DNA of 64,000 nt from Scalindua sp964344685 (GTDB taxonomy: Bacteria; Planctomycetota; Brocadiia; Brocadiales; Scalinduaceae). Below are positions 12,215 through 21,445 of the stretch, in pieces (positions within the stretch are counted from its first letter, which is position 1; each line of letters begins with the position of its first letter). The position numbers were made by a program, and so were the translations under genes. Below the pieces are notes generated by a model. The model saw nothing but the letters and a program-made list of their open reading frames with translations. It had not been told where the DNA came from and searched no databases. The stretch covers positions 1 to 64,000 of the forward strand of contig CAYFOK010000004.1 of the NCBI GenBank assembly GCA_964344685.1, given 5' to 3'.

Positions 12215-13201
12215 TTACTTAAACCTTATCCTGGGATCCACCAGGGTATAGCTGATGTCCGTTAAAATTAAACCTGCTATATAGAGAAGAGATCCCAGAA
12301 AGACCATCGATCTGACAATCGCAAAATCCTGCGCGTCTATAGCCTCAATAGTGAAATTTCCCAATCCCGGAATCCCAAAGAAAATTTCCAGAAGGAAAGA
12401 GCCCATAAACAGGAAAGGAATACTCATAACAATATTTGTCAGGAGCGGTATCATGGCATTTTTCAAACAGTGTTTGAAAAGTATCATTCTCTCTGATAGC
12501 CCTTTTGATCGAGCAGTCCTGATATAGTCTTTGTTAATCTCTTCCAGAAAAATCGTTCGATAAAACCGCACACTCGCCCCAATACCCGAGATAACCCCGA
12601 CTACTACCGGCAGGAAAACAAATTTCCAGGAATAGATACCTGATTCATATCCGGATATCGGAAACAACTTCAATAATTTTCCAAAGATAAACTGGCCTCC
12701 AATAATATAAAAAAGCATAGAGACAGACATCATAAAGACACAGAGAACCAGAGCCCACAGATCGACGTATGTTGCCCGGTAAAAAGCAACGATCAACGCT
12801 GTACTGATGCATACGATTAAACTCAAGAATAACATCGGAACAGTTATTGTCAGTGAAGGAACCATTCTGTGCCTGATCTCTTTACCTATATCGAGATTAT
12901 TCCTGTCTGATTTACCAAAATCAAATTTCAAAAGTCTCGCAGATTTCTGAACAAAAATTGTCTGTGTTATCTTTGAGAATCCCGGCTCTTCAGAGTTGAA
13001 AATACGGGGCAGATGGTAGCTGTGATCTCTTTTCCACTTCTGAATAGCCTCCGGAGTCACATTTTTATCTCCAAGAATTTTCTTTGCCATCATATCAGGT
13101 GGATTGAGAACAAAAAACAGGAAGAACGTCAACAGATTTACCAGGAGGATAACCGGCAGAAAATAGAGAACACGCCTGAATGTAAAGGTGAATATATTCA
13201 T
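12215..13201 (-). CDS. oppB: Oligopeptide ABC transporter permease OppB
   Basis: This permease has about six membrane spans, beginning with a span at residues 8-31, and the EAA loop with ARSKGLSERMILFKHCLKN. The length (328) is normal. Family members end in the conserved LVDPRIRFK-type tail, which is present. It overlaps the end of oppA by 4 bases and is followed after a 78-base gap by oppC. Confidence 0.93.
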   Translation of the reverse strand: MNIFTFTFRRVLYFLPVILLVNLLTFFLFFVLNPPDMMAKKILGDKNVTPEAIQKWKRDHSYHLPRIFNSEEPGFSKITQTIFVQKSARLLKFDFGKSDRNNLDIGKEIRHRMVPSLTITVPMLFLSLIVCISTALIVAFYRATYVDLWALVLCVFMMSVSMLFYIIGGQFIFGKLLKLFPISGYESGIYSWKFVFLPVVVGVISGIGASVRFYRTIFLEEINKDYIRTARSKGLSERMILFKHCLKNAMIPLLTNIVMSIPFLFMGSFLLEIFFGIPGLGNFTIEAIDAQDFAIVRSMVFLGSLLYIAGLILTDISYTLVDPRIRFK

Positions 13202-15429
13202 GCCGTAGCCTTTCCGCGGCGGCGAATGGTATTAATAGCCGGCACTGTGCCTAATCCTAATAGAACCACAACTAAAACAACAGGCCAGAACCTTGGCTGG
13301 TTCCACTCCTCCCGTCTTTTCTCGCGCACGACATGATCAATTCTTTTAAACTTCATGGCACCTCTGTACATTGCGTTTGGCTTTGCATTTGAATACCATT
13401 CATGAAACAGCCCGTACGCAACAGGATTAAGCCCACCCGCCCAGGGGCTGTCCCTGTGCAGAATCTCTTTCATCTCTCTGATAATCTCCAGCCGTTCAGG
13501 CCCACTAGGCATAGTCTCCATTTTTTTGAAAAGTTTATTGAATTCCGGGTTGTCATAGTTAGAGGTGTTCTCACCCTTATATTTTTCTCTGGAATTAGGT
13601 CCGTATAGAAGAAACAGAAAGTTTTCCGGATCTGGATAATCTGCGTTCCATCCCCACATGGTAAACTGATAATTCCCCTGGTCTATTTTTTCACGATAAC
13701 GGTTATAGTCAGAAGTCTCATTTTTCATAATAACACCGAGCTTTTTAAACTGCTTTTCAAACCAGATAATGCGCGGCCCAAGCGCAGGTGAATACCATGA
13801 ATTCACAAAGGTAATCTCTAAAGGATGACCATCCTTATCTTTTCCATTAGGATATCCTGCTTCAGCTAACAGTTTCCTGGCTTCCTCCACACTTCTGCGT
13901 TTTGTCTTTTGAGATTTTTCATCCCAATAATAAGCCACCGGATTCATACCTGCTTTCCCCTTTTCATAACCGAATATACCCGGAGGAAGAGGACTATGCG
14001 ATGAAGTACCCCTGCCATTAGCAAAGATTTGAATATACTCTTCCATATCAATTGCAATCGAAAAAGCCTGTCTCAACTTTCTTTTCTCTTCACTATATCC
14101 ACCGACAACAGGATCATTCATATTAAATGCAATATACATGGTTGATGGACTGACACTTGTGAGAAGGCTGATATTACGTTTCTGTAAAAACTCCGATGCC
14201 TCGACGTTCCCATGAGTCGATATCTGTATCGCCTGTCCAAAGCTGTCCTTTGAAATTCCTGAGGTATCGTAATACCCCTGAAGGAATTTGTTCCACAACG
14301 GAATCGATTCCTTCTCTTTCCTGAAAATAATTCTCTTCAAAAAAGGAAGCTTTTTACCTGCATCTCGTAGAAGGCCTTTCTCCTCATCTCCTTTTTCTCC
14401 TGTTGAAGGGTAGTATTCATCATGGAAGTTTTCATTAGCCACAAAAACGTATTCCAGGTTAGGATCGTACTTCTCAATCCGATAAGGCCCTGTCCCCAGA
14501 GGATATCGATCTATTGTAATCCCCCTTTCAAGGAGGATCCCCTGCTCAAAGAAATCTATGGCTTCCTGAGGCATAGGTGAAAAAAATGGCATTGCCAGCC
14601 AGTATAGGATCTGTGGATATGGTCTCTTTAAAGTGATTTGATACATATAATCGTCTATCAATTTAACTCCGGGAAAGGGATGTGCATTTAAATCCAGATG
14701 AATGGGATTCACTCTTTCGTCCTGTTCCCGGTTATAGGAGGCCCCCTGTTCCGTACGTCTCCGCTTCCTCTCTACTTCCAGATCTTCAGCCAGCGCGTTT
14801 GCAAATTCCCCGAGTCCATCAATGTACTTGGACATAATAGGAAGAATTGGACATGGTAGCCTAGGATCAGCCAGCCGTTTTATCTGATTGGCATAATCTA
14901 TTGCTTTCAGTTCCCGGGTAGCAGCTTCAGGAAAATCTGTAATTTGATCAACTACCTCTAATATCTCTTCAGGCCATTCTGTTTTCACAAAACAGGGATG
15001 GTTCTGATATTGAATACCCTTTTTAATCTCTATTGTATAGACAACTTTCTCAACCTGCTCCATATCAACATCATCAGACAATTTATTCCCTTTGGCATCA
15101 TAATACTCAGCAGGTGGAATTTTTGTTGCTGTTAACGGTTCCAGTTCATAAGGCCGTTTCAGGAAGTGATACTGAAAAGGAGATTCGTAAACCAATTCCA
15201 GAAATGCATACTCGTCCGAAGAATAAGAGATTGCAGGATCCATATGTTTGGGAGGTTCAGTATAAACAGAATAAAAAATCTGCTGTGCCCTCTCCGATTT
15301 TGGATATGGGTGATTGGGAGTGCAGGAAGCCTGTCCCAATAGCGCCACCAGCAGGCAAAATATCAAACAATGTCTCAATACATTCTTTAAACCTGAACAA
15401 GCCGTCTCTTTTTTCATAATTTTTAACAT
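13198..15429 (-). CDS. oppA: Oligopeptide-binding protein OppA (SBP_bac_5), membrane-anchored
   Basis: This is the substrate-binding protein of the opp system and the first gene of the operon. The family 5 solute-binding fold is visible from about residue 45 (QIFYSVYTEPPKHMDPA) to 710, with typical segments RQAFSIAIDMEEYI, AEAGYPNGKDKDG and FTMWGWNADYPDPENFL. At 743 residues it is longer than the usual ~540. The N-terminal hydrophobic segment ends in GQASC (Cys36), a possible but non-canonical lipobox. Unusually, the C-terminus also has a hydrophobic span (about 716-734) followed by basic RRRGK, so the protein may be anchored at both ends. The longer chain may reflect handling of larger ligands, but this is inference. 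Confidence 0.9.
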   Translation of the reverse strand: MLKIMKKETACSGLKNVLRHCLIFCLLVALLGQASCTPNHPYPKSERAQQIFYSVYTEPPKHMDPAISYSSDEYAFLELVYESPFQYHFLKRPYELEPLTATKIPPAEYYDAKGNKLSDDVDMEQVEKVVYTIEIKKGIQYQNHPCFVKTEWPEEILEVVDQITDFPEAATRELKAIDYANQIKRLADPRLPCPILPIMSKYIDGLGEFANALAEDLEVERKRRRTEQGASYNREQDERVNPIHLDLNAHPFPGVKLIDDYMYQITLKRPYPQILYWLAMPFFSPMPQEAIDFFEQGILLERGITIDRYPLGTGPYRIEKYDPNLEYVFVANENFHDEYYPSTGEKGDEEKGLLRDAGKKLPFLKRIIFRKEKESIPLWNKFLQGYYDTSGISKDSFGQAIQISTHGNVEASEFLQKRNISLLTSVSPSTMYIAFNMNDPVVGGYSEEKRKLRQAFSIAIDMEEYIQIFANGRGTSSHSPLPPGIFGYEKGKAGMNPVAYYWDEKSQKTKRRSVEEARKLLAEAGYPNGKDKDGHPLEITFVNSWYSPALGPRIIWFEKQFKKLGVIMKNETSDYNRYREKIDQGNYQFTMWGWNADYPDPENFLFLLYGPNSREKYKGENTSNYDNPEFNKLFKKMETMPSGPERLEIIREMKEILHRDSPWAGGLNPVAYGLFHEWYSNAKPNAMYRGAMKFKRIDHVVREKRREEWNQPRFWPVVLVVVLLGLGTVPAINTIRRRGKATA

Positions 15430-15811
15430 CTCAGAAATCCTGCAACCTATTTATACTTAAGGGTTAATTCTGAGGCTGATTTCTATAACCGACAAAAGGA
15501 ATACTGTCTAAATGTGGGTGCCAGCAAAAAAAATGCTGAAACAGTGAAATGTTTTCTTCACAAGTAGACTATCATTTGTCAACCTGTTTTTCAAAGTAAA
15601 ATTTTCAATACTACCTGTATACTTTTCATTTGAAAGACACGAAGATCACAAAGGAAAACTTAAATGAATCTGCCTGAGACAATAACAATCAAATATACTT
15701 CAATTTTATTGTTCCTTTATCTCAAAAAGAGTTGCAATTTATACCATGAATTGTTATTTGTTGAATTCAGGAGCCAACTAAACCCCTGTGTTTTTATAAG
15801 GAGAGAAAGAG
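15430..15811. other. Intergenic region between divergent oppA and rubredoxin
   Basis: The 382 bases between oppA (leftward) and rubredoxin (rightward) contain no supported gene. On the minus strand a TTGACA occurs at about 15575-15580 but lacks a convincing -10. On the plus strand I see only weak promoter-like matches near 15730-15760. Both promoters are expected here by layout. Confidence 0.5.
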
Positions 15812-15973
15812 ATGACAAGATATGTTTGTAATATATGCAGTTATGTATATGATCCTGAGCAAGGTGTTCCGGATGCAGGAATAGAACCAGGAATAAAGTT
15901 TGAGGATTTACCTGATGACTGGGTATGTCCGGAATGCGGTGCAATTAAAGAACAATTTGAGAAAGAAGAATAA
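15812..15973 (+). CDS. Rubredoxin
   Basis: This 53-residue protein has the classic rubredoxin pattern: CNIC at 6-9 and CPEC at 39-42, with the YVYDPEQG and LPDDWVCPECG segments around a single Fe(Cys)4 site. It acts as a small cytoplasmic one-electron carrier, often to rubrerythrin, superoxide reductase or oxidases, none of which are next to it. The ribosome site AAGGAGAG at 15798-15805 is well placed before ATG at 15812. It stands alone, and its redox partner cannot be told from context. Confidence 0.97.
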   Translation: MTRYVCNICSYVYDPEQGVPDAGIEPGIKFEDLPDDWVCPECGAIKEQFEKEE

Positions 15974-16150
15974 TCATAGGAGGTTAATAAGTAAAGAATG
16001 TTTTCTTTTTAACAGATCAGACTTGACCCTAGAAACTTCTTAAATGTATTTTGAATAGGGACTGTTAGGCCATTAAGTAGTATAATATAGTTGTTCGGGG
16101 AGAAATTAACAAAAATCTAATTCTAACTTTTTTACATAAGGGGGAATAAA

Positions 16151-16348
16151 ATGAAGGATTTAGACATGGAAAAACTTGAATTTCTTATCGATGAATACTA
16201 TATACCCGAAGTGGTCGCAAGTCTTAGCAGTATCTGTCGTTTGAAGGCTGACGATATAAGAGGGGCAGATAAAGAGGTTGCTAAAAAGTTTGAAACGTAT
16301 TCAGATATTCTGAATGACACACGTGCTAAAATAGACGCTGTTTCTTAG
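16151..16348 (+). CDS. Small hypothetical protein (65 aa)
   Basis: This 65-residue acidic protein has predicted helices throughout (MKDLDMEKLEFLIDEYY start; KFETYSDILNDTRAKIDAV end) and one Cys. A purine-rich ribosome site (AAGGGGGAA at 16138-16146) precedes the ATG, and a perfect TATAAT at 16081-16086 lies 65 bases upstream, though without a clear -35. I recognise no family. It converges on rsfS, whose stop is 33 bases beyond its own stop. Confidence 0.65.
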   Translation: MKDLDMEKLEFLIDEYYIPEVVASLSSICRLKADDIRGADKEVAKKFETYSDILNDTRAKIDAVS

Positions 16349-16381
16349 AGGCTGATTGTGCTACACACAAAAGATGCAACT

Positions 16382-16720
16382 CTACCATTCGACGTTGGGA
16401 GCATCTCCCCAGAGAAGCTCTAGGTCGTAGTAGTTCCGTATCTCTTTATCAAAGATGTGAACTATTAAATCGCCGTAGTCGATAAGGACCCATTTTGCTT
16501 CACGGTACCCTTCCATTCCAAATTTTGTGACTGAAAGTTTCTTCAGCTGTTTTTCTATTTCATCGGCGATGGCGTGAAGCTGACGTTCATTAATTGCCGA
16601 ACAAATTACGAAATAGTCCGTTATAGATGAAATCTTTTCAACGTCTAGTATAATAATATCCTGTGCTTTTTTCTCATCAGCAATTTTTGCACACGCGATT
16701 GCAATTTCTTTTGAATCCAA
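16382..16720 (-). CDS. rsfS: Ribosomal silencing factor RsfS
   Basis: This 112-residue protein of the RsfS/YbeB/iojap family binds ribosomal protein L14 and blocks subunit joining when nutrients are low. Conserved segments are present: KAQDIIILDV, ITDYFVICSA, GYREAKWVLIDYGDLIVHIFD and YYDLELLWGDAP near the C-terminus. Length is normal. It lies downstream of the membrane pyrophosphatase gene with a hairpin between, so it may have its own promoter in the 198-base gap. Confidence 0.96.
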   Translation of the reverse strand: MDSKEIAIACAKIADEKKAQDIIILDVEKISSITDYFVICSAINERQLHAIADEIEKQLKKLSVTKFGMEGYREAKWVLIDYGDLIVHIFDKEIRNYYDLELLWGDAPNVEW

Positions 16721-16799
16721 CGTAAAAAACCTCCTAAAACAGTGTGGTAAAGTCGGACCCGTCCGAACGGTTTCTTCCGGGCAAACAAGCGACCAAGTT

Positions 16800-16852
16800 T
16801 GAAGTGCCTATAGTGTGAAGTGAGCTAAAGTGATTAAAGTTAAAATGCAGAA
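16800..16852. repeat. Degenerate agtg/ctaaagt short repeats
   Basis: The stretch reads as imperfect repeats of an 8-11 base motif (gaagtgccta, tagtgtgaag, tgagctaaag, tgattaaag, ttaaaatg). It resembles the run in the oppB-oppC gap (12142-12184). No coding capacity or structure is evident. Confidence 0.45.
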
Positions 16853-16870
16853 AACAATTTTACCGCAATG

Positions 16871-16904
16871 ACCTGTCCGTACAAACAGTTCTGCACGGAC
16901 AGGT
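16871..16904 (-). terminator. Hairpin after the pyrophosphatase gene (probable terminator)
   Basis: A perfect 10-bp stem, ACCTGTCCGT (16871-16880) with ACGGACAGGT (16895-16904), and a 14-nt loop, starting 15 bases after the hppA stop. The stem is strong, but the following T-run on the minus strand is poor, so it may be a weak terminator or an mRNA 3'-end stabiliser. Confidence 0.55.
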
Positions 16905-16918
16905 ATAAAGCCAAACAT

Positions 16919-19291
16919 CTATTTTGTCACTAAATGTAACAGTTCTCCGATCTTTGGTGAAAACTTTACGATAAGCCCTGCAAAAACAACTGAAACAATC
17001 GACATTAACTTGATAAGAATGTTCAGCGACGGTCCGGATGTATCCTTAAACGGATCACCAACGGTATCGCCAACAACAGCCGCTTTATGTGCGTCTGACC
17101 CCTTACCTCCGTGTTGCCCTGTTTCAATATATTTTTTTGCGTTGTCCCAGGCTCCACCGGCATTTGCCATGAAGATAGCCAGGAGAAATCCTGTCGACAA
17201 TCCGCCTGCAAGAAGTCCCATACTTCCGGGAACACCTAAAATCAGTCCTACAATTATAGGAATAAATATTGCCAGCAGGGACGGAAGTATCATTTCCTTC
17301 TGAGCTCCCTTTGTACTTATAGCAACACATGATGCGTAGTCCGGTTGACCGGTACCATCCATTATTCCAGTTATCTCCTTGAACTGTCTCCTTACCTCAG
17401 CTACCATCTGCGCAGCAGCCCTTCCAACCGCCTTCATAGTCAAAGCGCAGAAGACAAATGATACCATTGAACCGAGGAAAAACCCTACAAGAACCTTAGG
17501 GTTCATTAGTGTAATCTTGTAATAACTCATCAGATCAGCTATCTGCAACGATGCCGTATCTACCATACGACCGGCAACTTCCACAGCATGGATACCGGTC
17601 CTTTCCAGACCTATCTTAACCTCTTCAACATATACTGCAAGTAAAGCCATAGCCGTTAAAGCTGCTGATCCGATTGCAAAACCTTTACCTGTAGCAGCTG
17701 TTGTGTTTCCAAGAGAGTCAAGGGCATCGGTTCTTTCCCTGACTATTGGTTCCTGCTCGCTCATCTCGGCATTACCACCGGCATTATCAGCAATCGGACC
17801 ATATGCATCGGTGGCCAACGTTATTCCGAGCGTTGACAACATACCAACTGCGGCAATTGCAATTCCATAGAGCCCCATAGAAGTATTTGAAAATCCACCG
17901 GCAAACATAAAGCTCAAAATGATAGCAACGGCGATGGTAGTTACGGGGATGATGGTTGACAACATACCTGTAGCGACACCATCTATAATCAGTGTAGCAG
18001 AGCCTGTTTTCGCCTGGTCGGCAATACCTTTTGTCGGGCCATGATCAGCTGATGTAAAGTATTCCGTTCCTTTGCCTATCAAAATACCGGCAATCAAACC
18101 TGTAACTATTGAACCCCAAATCCCAAAATGACCGGGAAGAAGATATTTGATGATTACCGCAGAAGCTATCACAATCATAATCGAACTCAAGTTTACACCC
18201 TTTGACAGAGACTTAAGAAGTTCCTTCTGGGTTGCACCTTCCTTTGTCTTAATAACCCTGATACCAAAGATAGACAGAATAACTCCAATACCCGCAATAC
18301 ACATAGGCAATATAAGTCCTGCAACACCAAGGCCACACGCAACTCCCAGTGCCGCACTTGCAAGTATTGATGCATAATAAGATTCATATAGATCAGCTCC
18401 CATCCCGGCTACATCACCAACGTTGTCACCAACATTATCGGCAATAGTTGCAGGATTTCGAGGATCATCTTCTGGAATACCGGCTTCAACCTTTCCTACC
18501 AGGTCAGCACCAACATCAGCTGCCTTTGTGAAGATACCTCCTCCGACCCTCGCGAAGAGCGCCTGAAAGCTTGCCCCCATACCGAAACATGGAAGTATTA
18601 CGGCTATTTCAGTAAGGGAAACATCTGTAAATTTCCTGAGGAAAAAGAACCAGACAGATACATCCAAAAGGCCCAGTCCAACAACAATAAGGCCCATTAC
18701 CGCACCACTTCTGAAAGCTATTTTCAATCCCTGGTCGAGTGACTTCTTTGCCCCTTCAGTAGTCCTCGCACTCGCATTAGTTGCCATCTTCATTCCCAGG
18801 TATCCTGCAAGTCCTGATAGAAATCCGCTGGTAAGAAAGGCAAATGGCACGAAGCCTGATTGTATCTTTAATCCAAAAGATAGTATTGCGAGAGCAATAA
18901 ACACAAATATGAAAAATACGGCGACAACTTTGTATTGCTGTTTTAGATATGCGTAAGCACCCTCACGAACATGGCCCGCGATTTCTACCATCTTTTTATC
19001 ACCCTCAGGATAGCCCATCACCTCTTTATAGAATTTACGAACAAAGAACAGCGCACAAACCGCACCAAGCGGAGCTAGCCACCAGAGCCTTGGTATTGAT
19101 TTGTCATGATAGGAAGCTGCCCTCTCAGCTTTTTTTGCCGCTACTGAATCAGCACTGGTTTTTTCAAGCTGGGCTTTGTCTGCATGACCACTTGGCGATG
19201 CATATATTGCCCCCTGCGACACAAACATTGTAATAATTAATAATAAGATTACCTTACCCAGTAACCTATGCCGGAAAAATTCTTTTACCAT
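16919..19291 (-). CDS. hppA: K+-dependent membrane-bound pyrophosphatase (ion-pumping) with signal peptide
   Basis: This integral-membrane enzyme splits pyrophosphate and pumps H+ or Na+. The pyrophosphate-binding motif DVGADLVGKVE is at 259-269, DNVGDNVGDVAGMGADL follows, and the C-terminal Asp/Lys-rich loop (GDTVGDPFKDTSGPS) is complete. In the diagnostic loop GNTTAATGKG (528-537) the residues equivalent to 460/463 are Ala532 and Gly535, the K+-dependent form. The N-terminus (11-32) is a hydrophobic segment ending in ASPSG that looks like a cleavable signal, followed by a ~35-residue charged linker before the first core span. Plain family members lack this. Such an extension would fit insertion into a specialised membrane. 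Whether it pumps H+ or Na+ was not decided. Confidence 0.96.
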   Translation of the reverse strand: MVKEFFRHRLLGKVILLLIITMFVSQGAIYASPSGHADKAQLEKTSADSVAAKKAERAASYHDKSIPRLWWLAPLGAVCALFFVRKFYKEVMGYPEGDKKMVEIAGHVREGAYAYLKQQYKVVAVFFIFVFIALAILSFGLKIQSGFVPFAFLTSGFLSGLAGYLGMKMATNASARTTEGAKKSLDQGLKIAFRSGAVMGLIVVGLGLLDVSVWFFFLRKFTDVSLTEIAVILPCFGMGASFQALFARVGGGIFTKAADVGADLVGKVEAGIPEDDPRNPATIADNVGDNVGDVAGMGADLYESYYASILASAALGVACGLGVAGLILPMCIAGIGVILSIFGIRVIKTKEGATQKELLKSLSKGVNLSSIMIVIASAVIIKYLLPGHFGIWGSIVTGLIAGILIGKGTEYFTSADHGPTKGIADQAKTGSATLIIDGVATGMLSTIIPVTTIAVAIILSFMFAGGFSNTSMGLYGIAIAAVGMLSTLGITLATDAYGPIADNAGGNAEMSEQEPIVRERTDALDSLGNTTAATGKGFAIGSAALTAMALLAVYVEEVKIGLERTGIHAVEVAGRMVDTASLQIADLMSYYKITLMNPKVLVGFFLGSMVSFVFCALTMKAVGRAAAQMVAEVRRQFKEITGIMDGTGQPDYASCVAISTKGAQKEMILPSLLAIFIPIIVGLILGVPGSMGLLAGGLSTGFLLAIFMANAGGAWDNAKKYIETGQHGGKGSDAHKAAVVGDTVGDPFKDTSGPSLNILIKLMSIVSVVFAGLIVKFSPKIGELLHLVTK

Positions 19292-19304
19292 TTAACTCAC
19301 CTTT

Positions 19305-20123
19305 CTAAACTTTTTGTTCAAGTTCTAACATCTTCTCACTAATCTTCTCTAAAAAAATCCTGGCAATTCCACCAGGATCGTCAGGATGCCTTTCCAAATA
19401 AGCATTCCATTCTTTAAGCGACTCGGCTGCATATGCAAAAGCTTCTTGCTGTTTACCATCTTTTTCGGCCTGCAGAGATGCATGCCACAAAATATGACAC
19501 ACCGTTCGTTCAATTACAATTCTTTTACGAAGCAATGAATTATAATTTAAAGACTTTTTAACCCAATAAAGCGACTGCTGAAAACTATCCTCACCTCTCT
19601 CCTCTTTAAGATGTTCTCTATAGTAATCTGCATATTTAAATCTTTCTGAATTGAATTTGTGAAAGTATATATAACCAATCTCAAAGAGTAAATCTCCATT
19701 TGAAGGATTTCTTAAAGCACCCTTTTCCGCAAAGTCCAATCCGGCCTTTATCCATCTCCACTTATTTTCAGGAGATTCCCACTCAAAAGCGATATTGTAG
19801 CACATATTCCACGCCTGGAATATCCATACAGCTGCAAAATGCGGCTGTAATTTTGCAATTAAATTATTTATTGCAAGCAGCTCGTAAAACTTTTTTTCTT
19901 CGTGCCTGGCAATACCCCGAATCCACAACAGATCAACCAGAACACCCCTGAAACTGCCAAGCAGTGCTATTGGTATAGCTTCCAGCGGATCAAGGTCCGT
20001 ATAGCTTGTATCAGCCCCCCTCCTCAAATGGTCAATTTTGTATTGTAAAGCTAACAGTCCTGAAAGTACAAATATTATTAATAACGGTATTATCGTTAAT
20101 TTTGGCAATGAGTACTTTTTCAT
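19305..20123 (-). CDS. Membrane-anchored helical-repeat (TPR-like) protein, unknown
   Basis: A 272-residue protein with one N-terminal membrane span (about 10-27) and then a largely helical region containing repeats rich in W/Y and A (WIFQAWNMCYNIAFEW, WIKAGLDFAEKGALRNPSN, ADYYREHLKEERG, AFAYAAESLKEWNAYLERHP) that look like tetratricopeptide-type helices. It begins with its start 11 bases from the end of an ABC-2 permease gene and follows an ABC ATPase gene, so it is probably an accessory factor of that exporter. Family not recognised with certainty. Confidence 0.75.
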   Translation of the reverse strand: MKKYSLPKLTIIPLLIIFVLSGLLALQYKIDHLRRGADTSYTDLDPLEAIPIALLGSFRGVLVDLLWIRGIARHEEKKFYELLAINNLIAKLQPHFAAVWIFQAWNMCYNIAFEWESPENKWRWIKAGLDFAEKGALRNPSNGDLLFEIGYIYFHKFNSERFKYADYYREHLKEERGEDSFQQSLYWVKKSLNYNSLLRKRIVIERTVCHILWHASLQAEKDGKQQEAFAYAAESLKEWNAYLERHPDDPGGIARIFLEKISEKMLELEQKV

Positions 20124-20133
20124 ACCAAATATG

Positions 20134-21423
20134 CTAAGCTATCTCTTTTCTCTTAAACACTATAAACGAAATGGGCAAGCAAACAAGAGTATATAAAACT
20201 GCATAACCAAAACCCATAAATATTTTTTTACATGGAATATTTATACCATCAATAAAATATTTTCCAACACTGAAATATTTGAAATCAGGCAATATATAAC
20301 TTAATAATAGTATAGGTTTCTTTATTATATGATTAAGGTATATTAAGAATACATTTGATTTCTGCATAACTTCGGATATTCCGTGTTCATGTTGACGTGT
20401 TTCAAAAACATTAATTACTGTTGATAAATCACGCATAAAGTCGGTTATATTACCACAAAAGAAAACAAATAGACAGAAGAGAATATTAACAGGGAGAGAA
20501 AGAAAAGTAGATCCTAGTACCGCAATTATCACCATTAAAAGGAATTGAGTGGAAATCACAATTAATCCTTTCAGGTAATTACATTCAAAACTTTTTTCTC
20601 CGCGAAAAACCCTTAAACTATCCGCACGCATACCTAAAAAATCACCAGAATTCTTTGCAGAAACGACTATTGTCAGCTCATTACTTCCATCCAGAGATCT
20701 ACCATTTAATCTCAATAAGAGAGGCTTATTCCGCGATACTTTCATTGATTCGGCTAAAACCCTGCCCGAGTACGGATTAACAACCTTTATTTTTACCGGA
20801 ATTTCCCTGGCTGACCTCTTTTTACCTTCTACAAGGAAGTCTGCTTTAATCTCCAAATCATCATTTTTGTTCGTAGACGATAACCCCTTAAATTGCCATA
20901 CTGAAGATCCTTTTCCACCACCTTCTATCCAGGAAACATTTCCAATCTTTCTTGCCGAATCCCCGCTTATTTGCAAATTAACAGGATCAAATACCTCCCT
21001 GATCAAAAGCCCACGACTATCTTGGCTGCTTTGTTTTGAGGCCGTATATCTGATCAACGTATAGCCTACACTACCCATTATGAGCAGTAGTACGCCAATT
21101 ATGTATAAAAAACCAATAATTTTTCCAAAAAGAATATTGGTTCGACGAACAGGCTTAGCGGTTACCGTACAAAGAACCTTATTCTCTATATCTGCTGGAA
21201 TAGATGATGCTGAGAGCAGTATCGCAGCCAGTGTACCAAAGAAGGCAATAGAACGAAAACACATAGACTCAACGATCTTTATTTTCTCGCTTCCATCACC
21301 AACAACAGGCACGAATACAGAGCAGCAGATCGTAATTACTCCAAGTGCAACAAAAACAGATAATATCTTGGTTCTAACGGTTTCCTTAAACGTCTGGTTT
21401 GCTATTACTAATATTTGCTGCAT
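20134..21423 (-). CDS. ABC-2 type transporter permease
   Basis: A 429-residue permease with an N-terminal amphipathic start (MQQILVIANQTFKETVRTKIL) typical of ABC-2/NatB-like proteins, spans at about 20-40, 60-78 and 108-128, a long soluble insertion (about 135-285) rich in beta-type sequence, and four or five C-terminal spans. The insertion (WQFKGL...RVLAESMKVSRNKPLLLRL) has the look of a beta-sandwich exported domain. It lies between the ATPase gene (22-base gap) and the TPR-like gene. Substrate unknown. Confidence 0.85.
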   Translation of the reverse strand: MQQILVIANQTFKETVRTKILSVFVALGVITICCSVFVPVVGDGSEKIKIVESMCFRSIAFFGTLAAILLSASSIPADIENKVLCTVTAKPVRRTNILFGKIIGFLYIIGVLLLIMGSVGYTLIRYTASKQSSQDSRGLLIREVFDPVNLQISGDSARKIGNVSWIEGGGKGSSVWQFKGLSSTNKNDDLEIKADFLVEGKKRSAREIPVKIKVVNPYSGRVLAESMKVSRNKPLLLRLNGRSLDGSNELTIVVSAKNSGDFLGMRADSLRVFRGEKSFECNYLKGLIVISTQFLLMVIIAVLGSTFLSLPVNILFCLFVFFCGNITDFMRDLSTVINVFETRQHEHGISEVMQKSNVFLIYLNHIIKKPILLLSYILPDFKYFSVGKYFIDGINIPCKKIFMGFGYAVLYTLVCLPISFIVFKRKEIA

Positions 21424-21445
21424 AGATTTCTGCTATTTCCAAATA

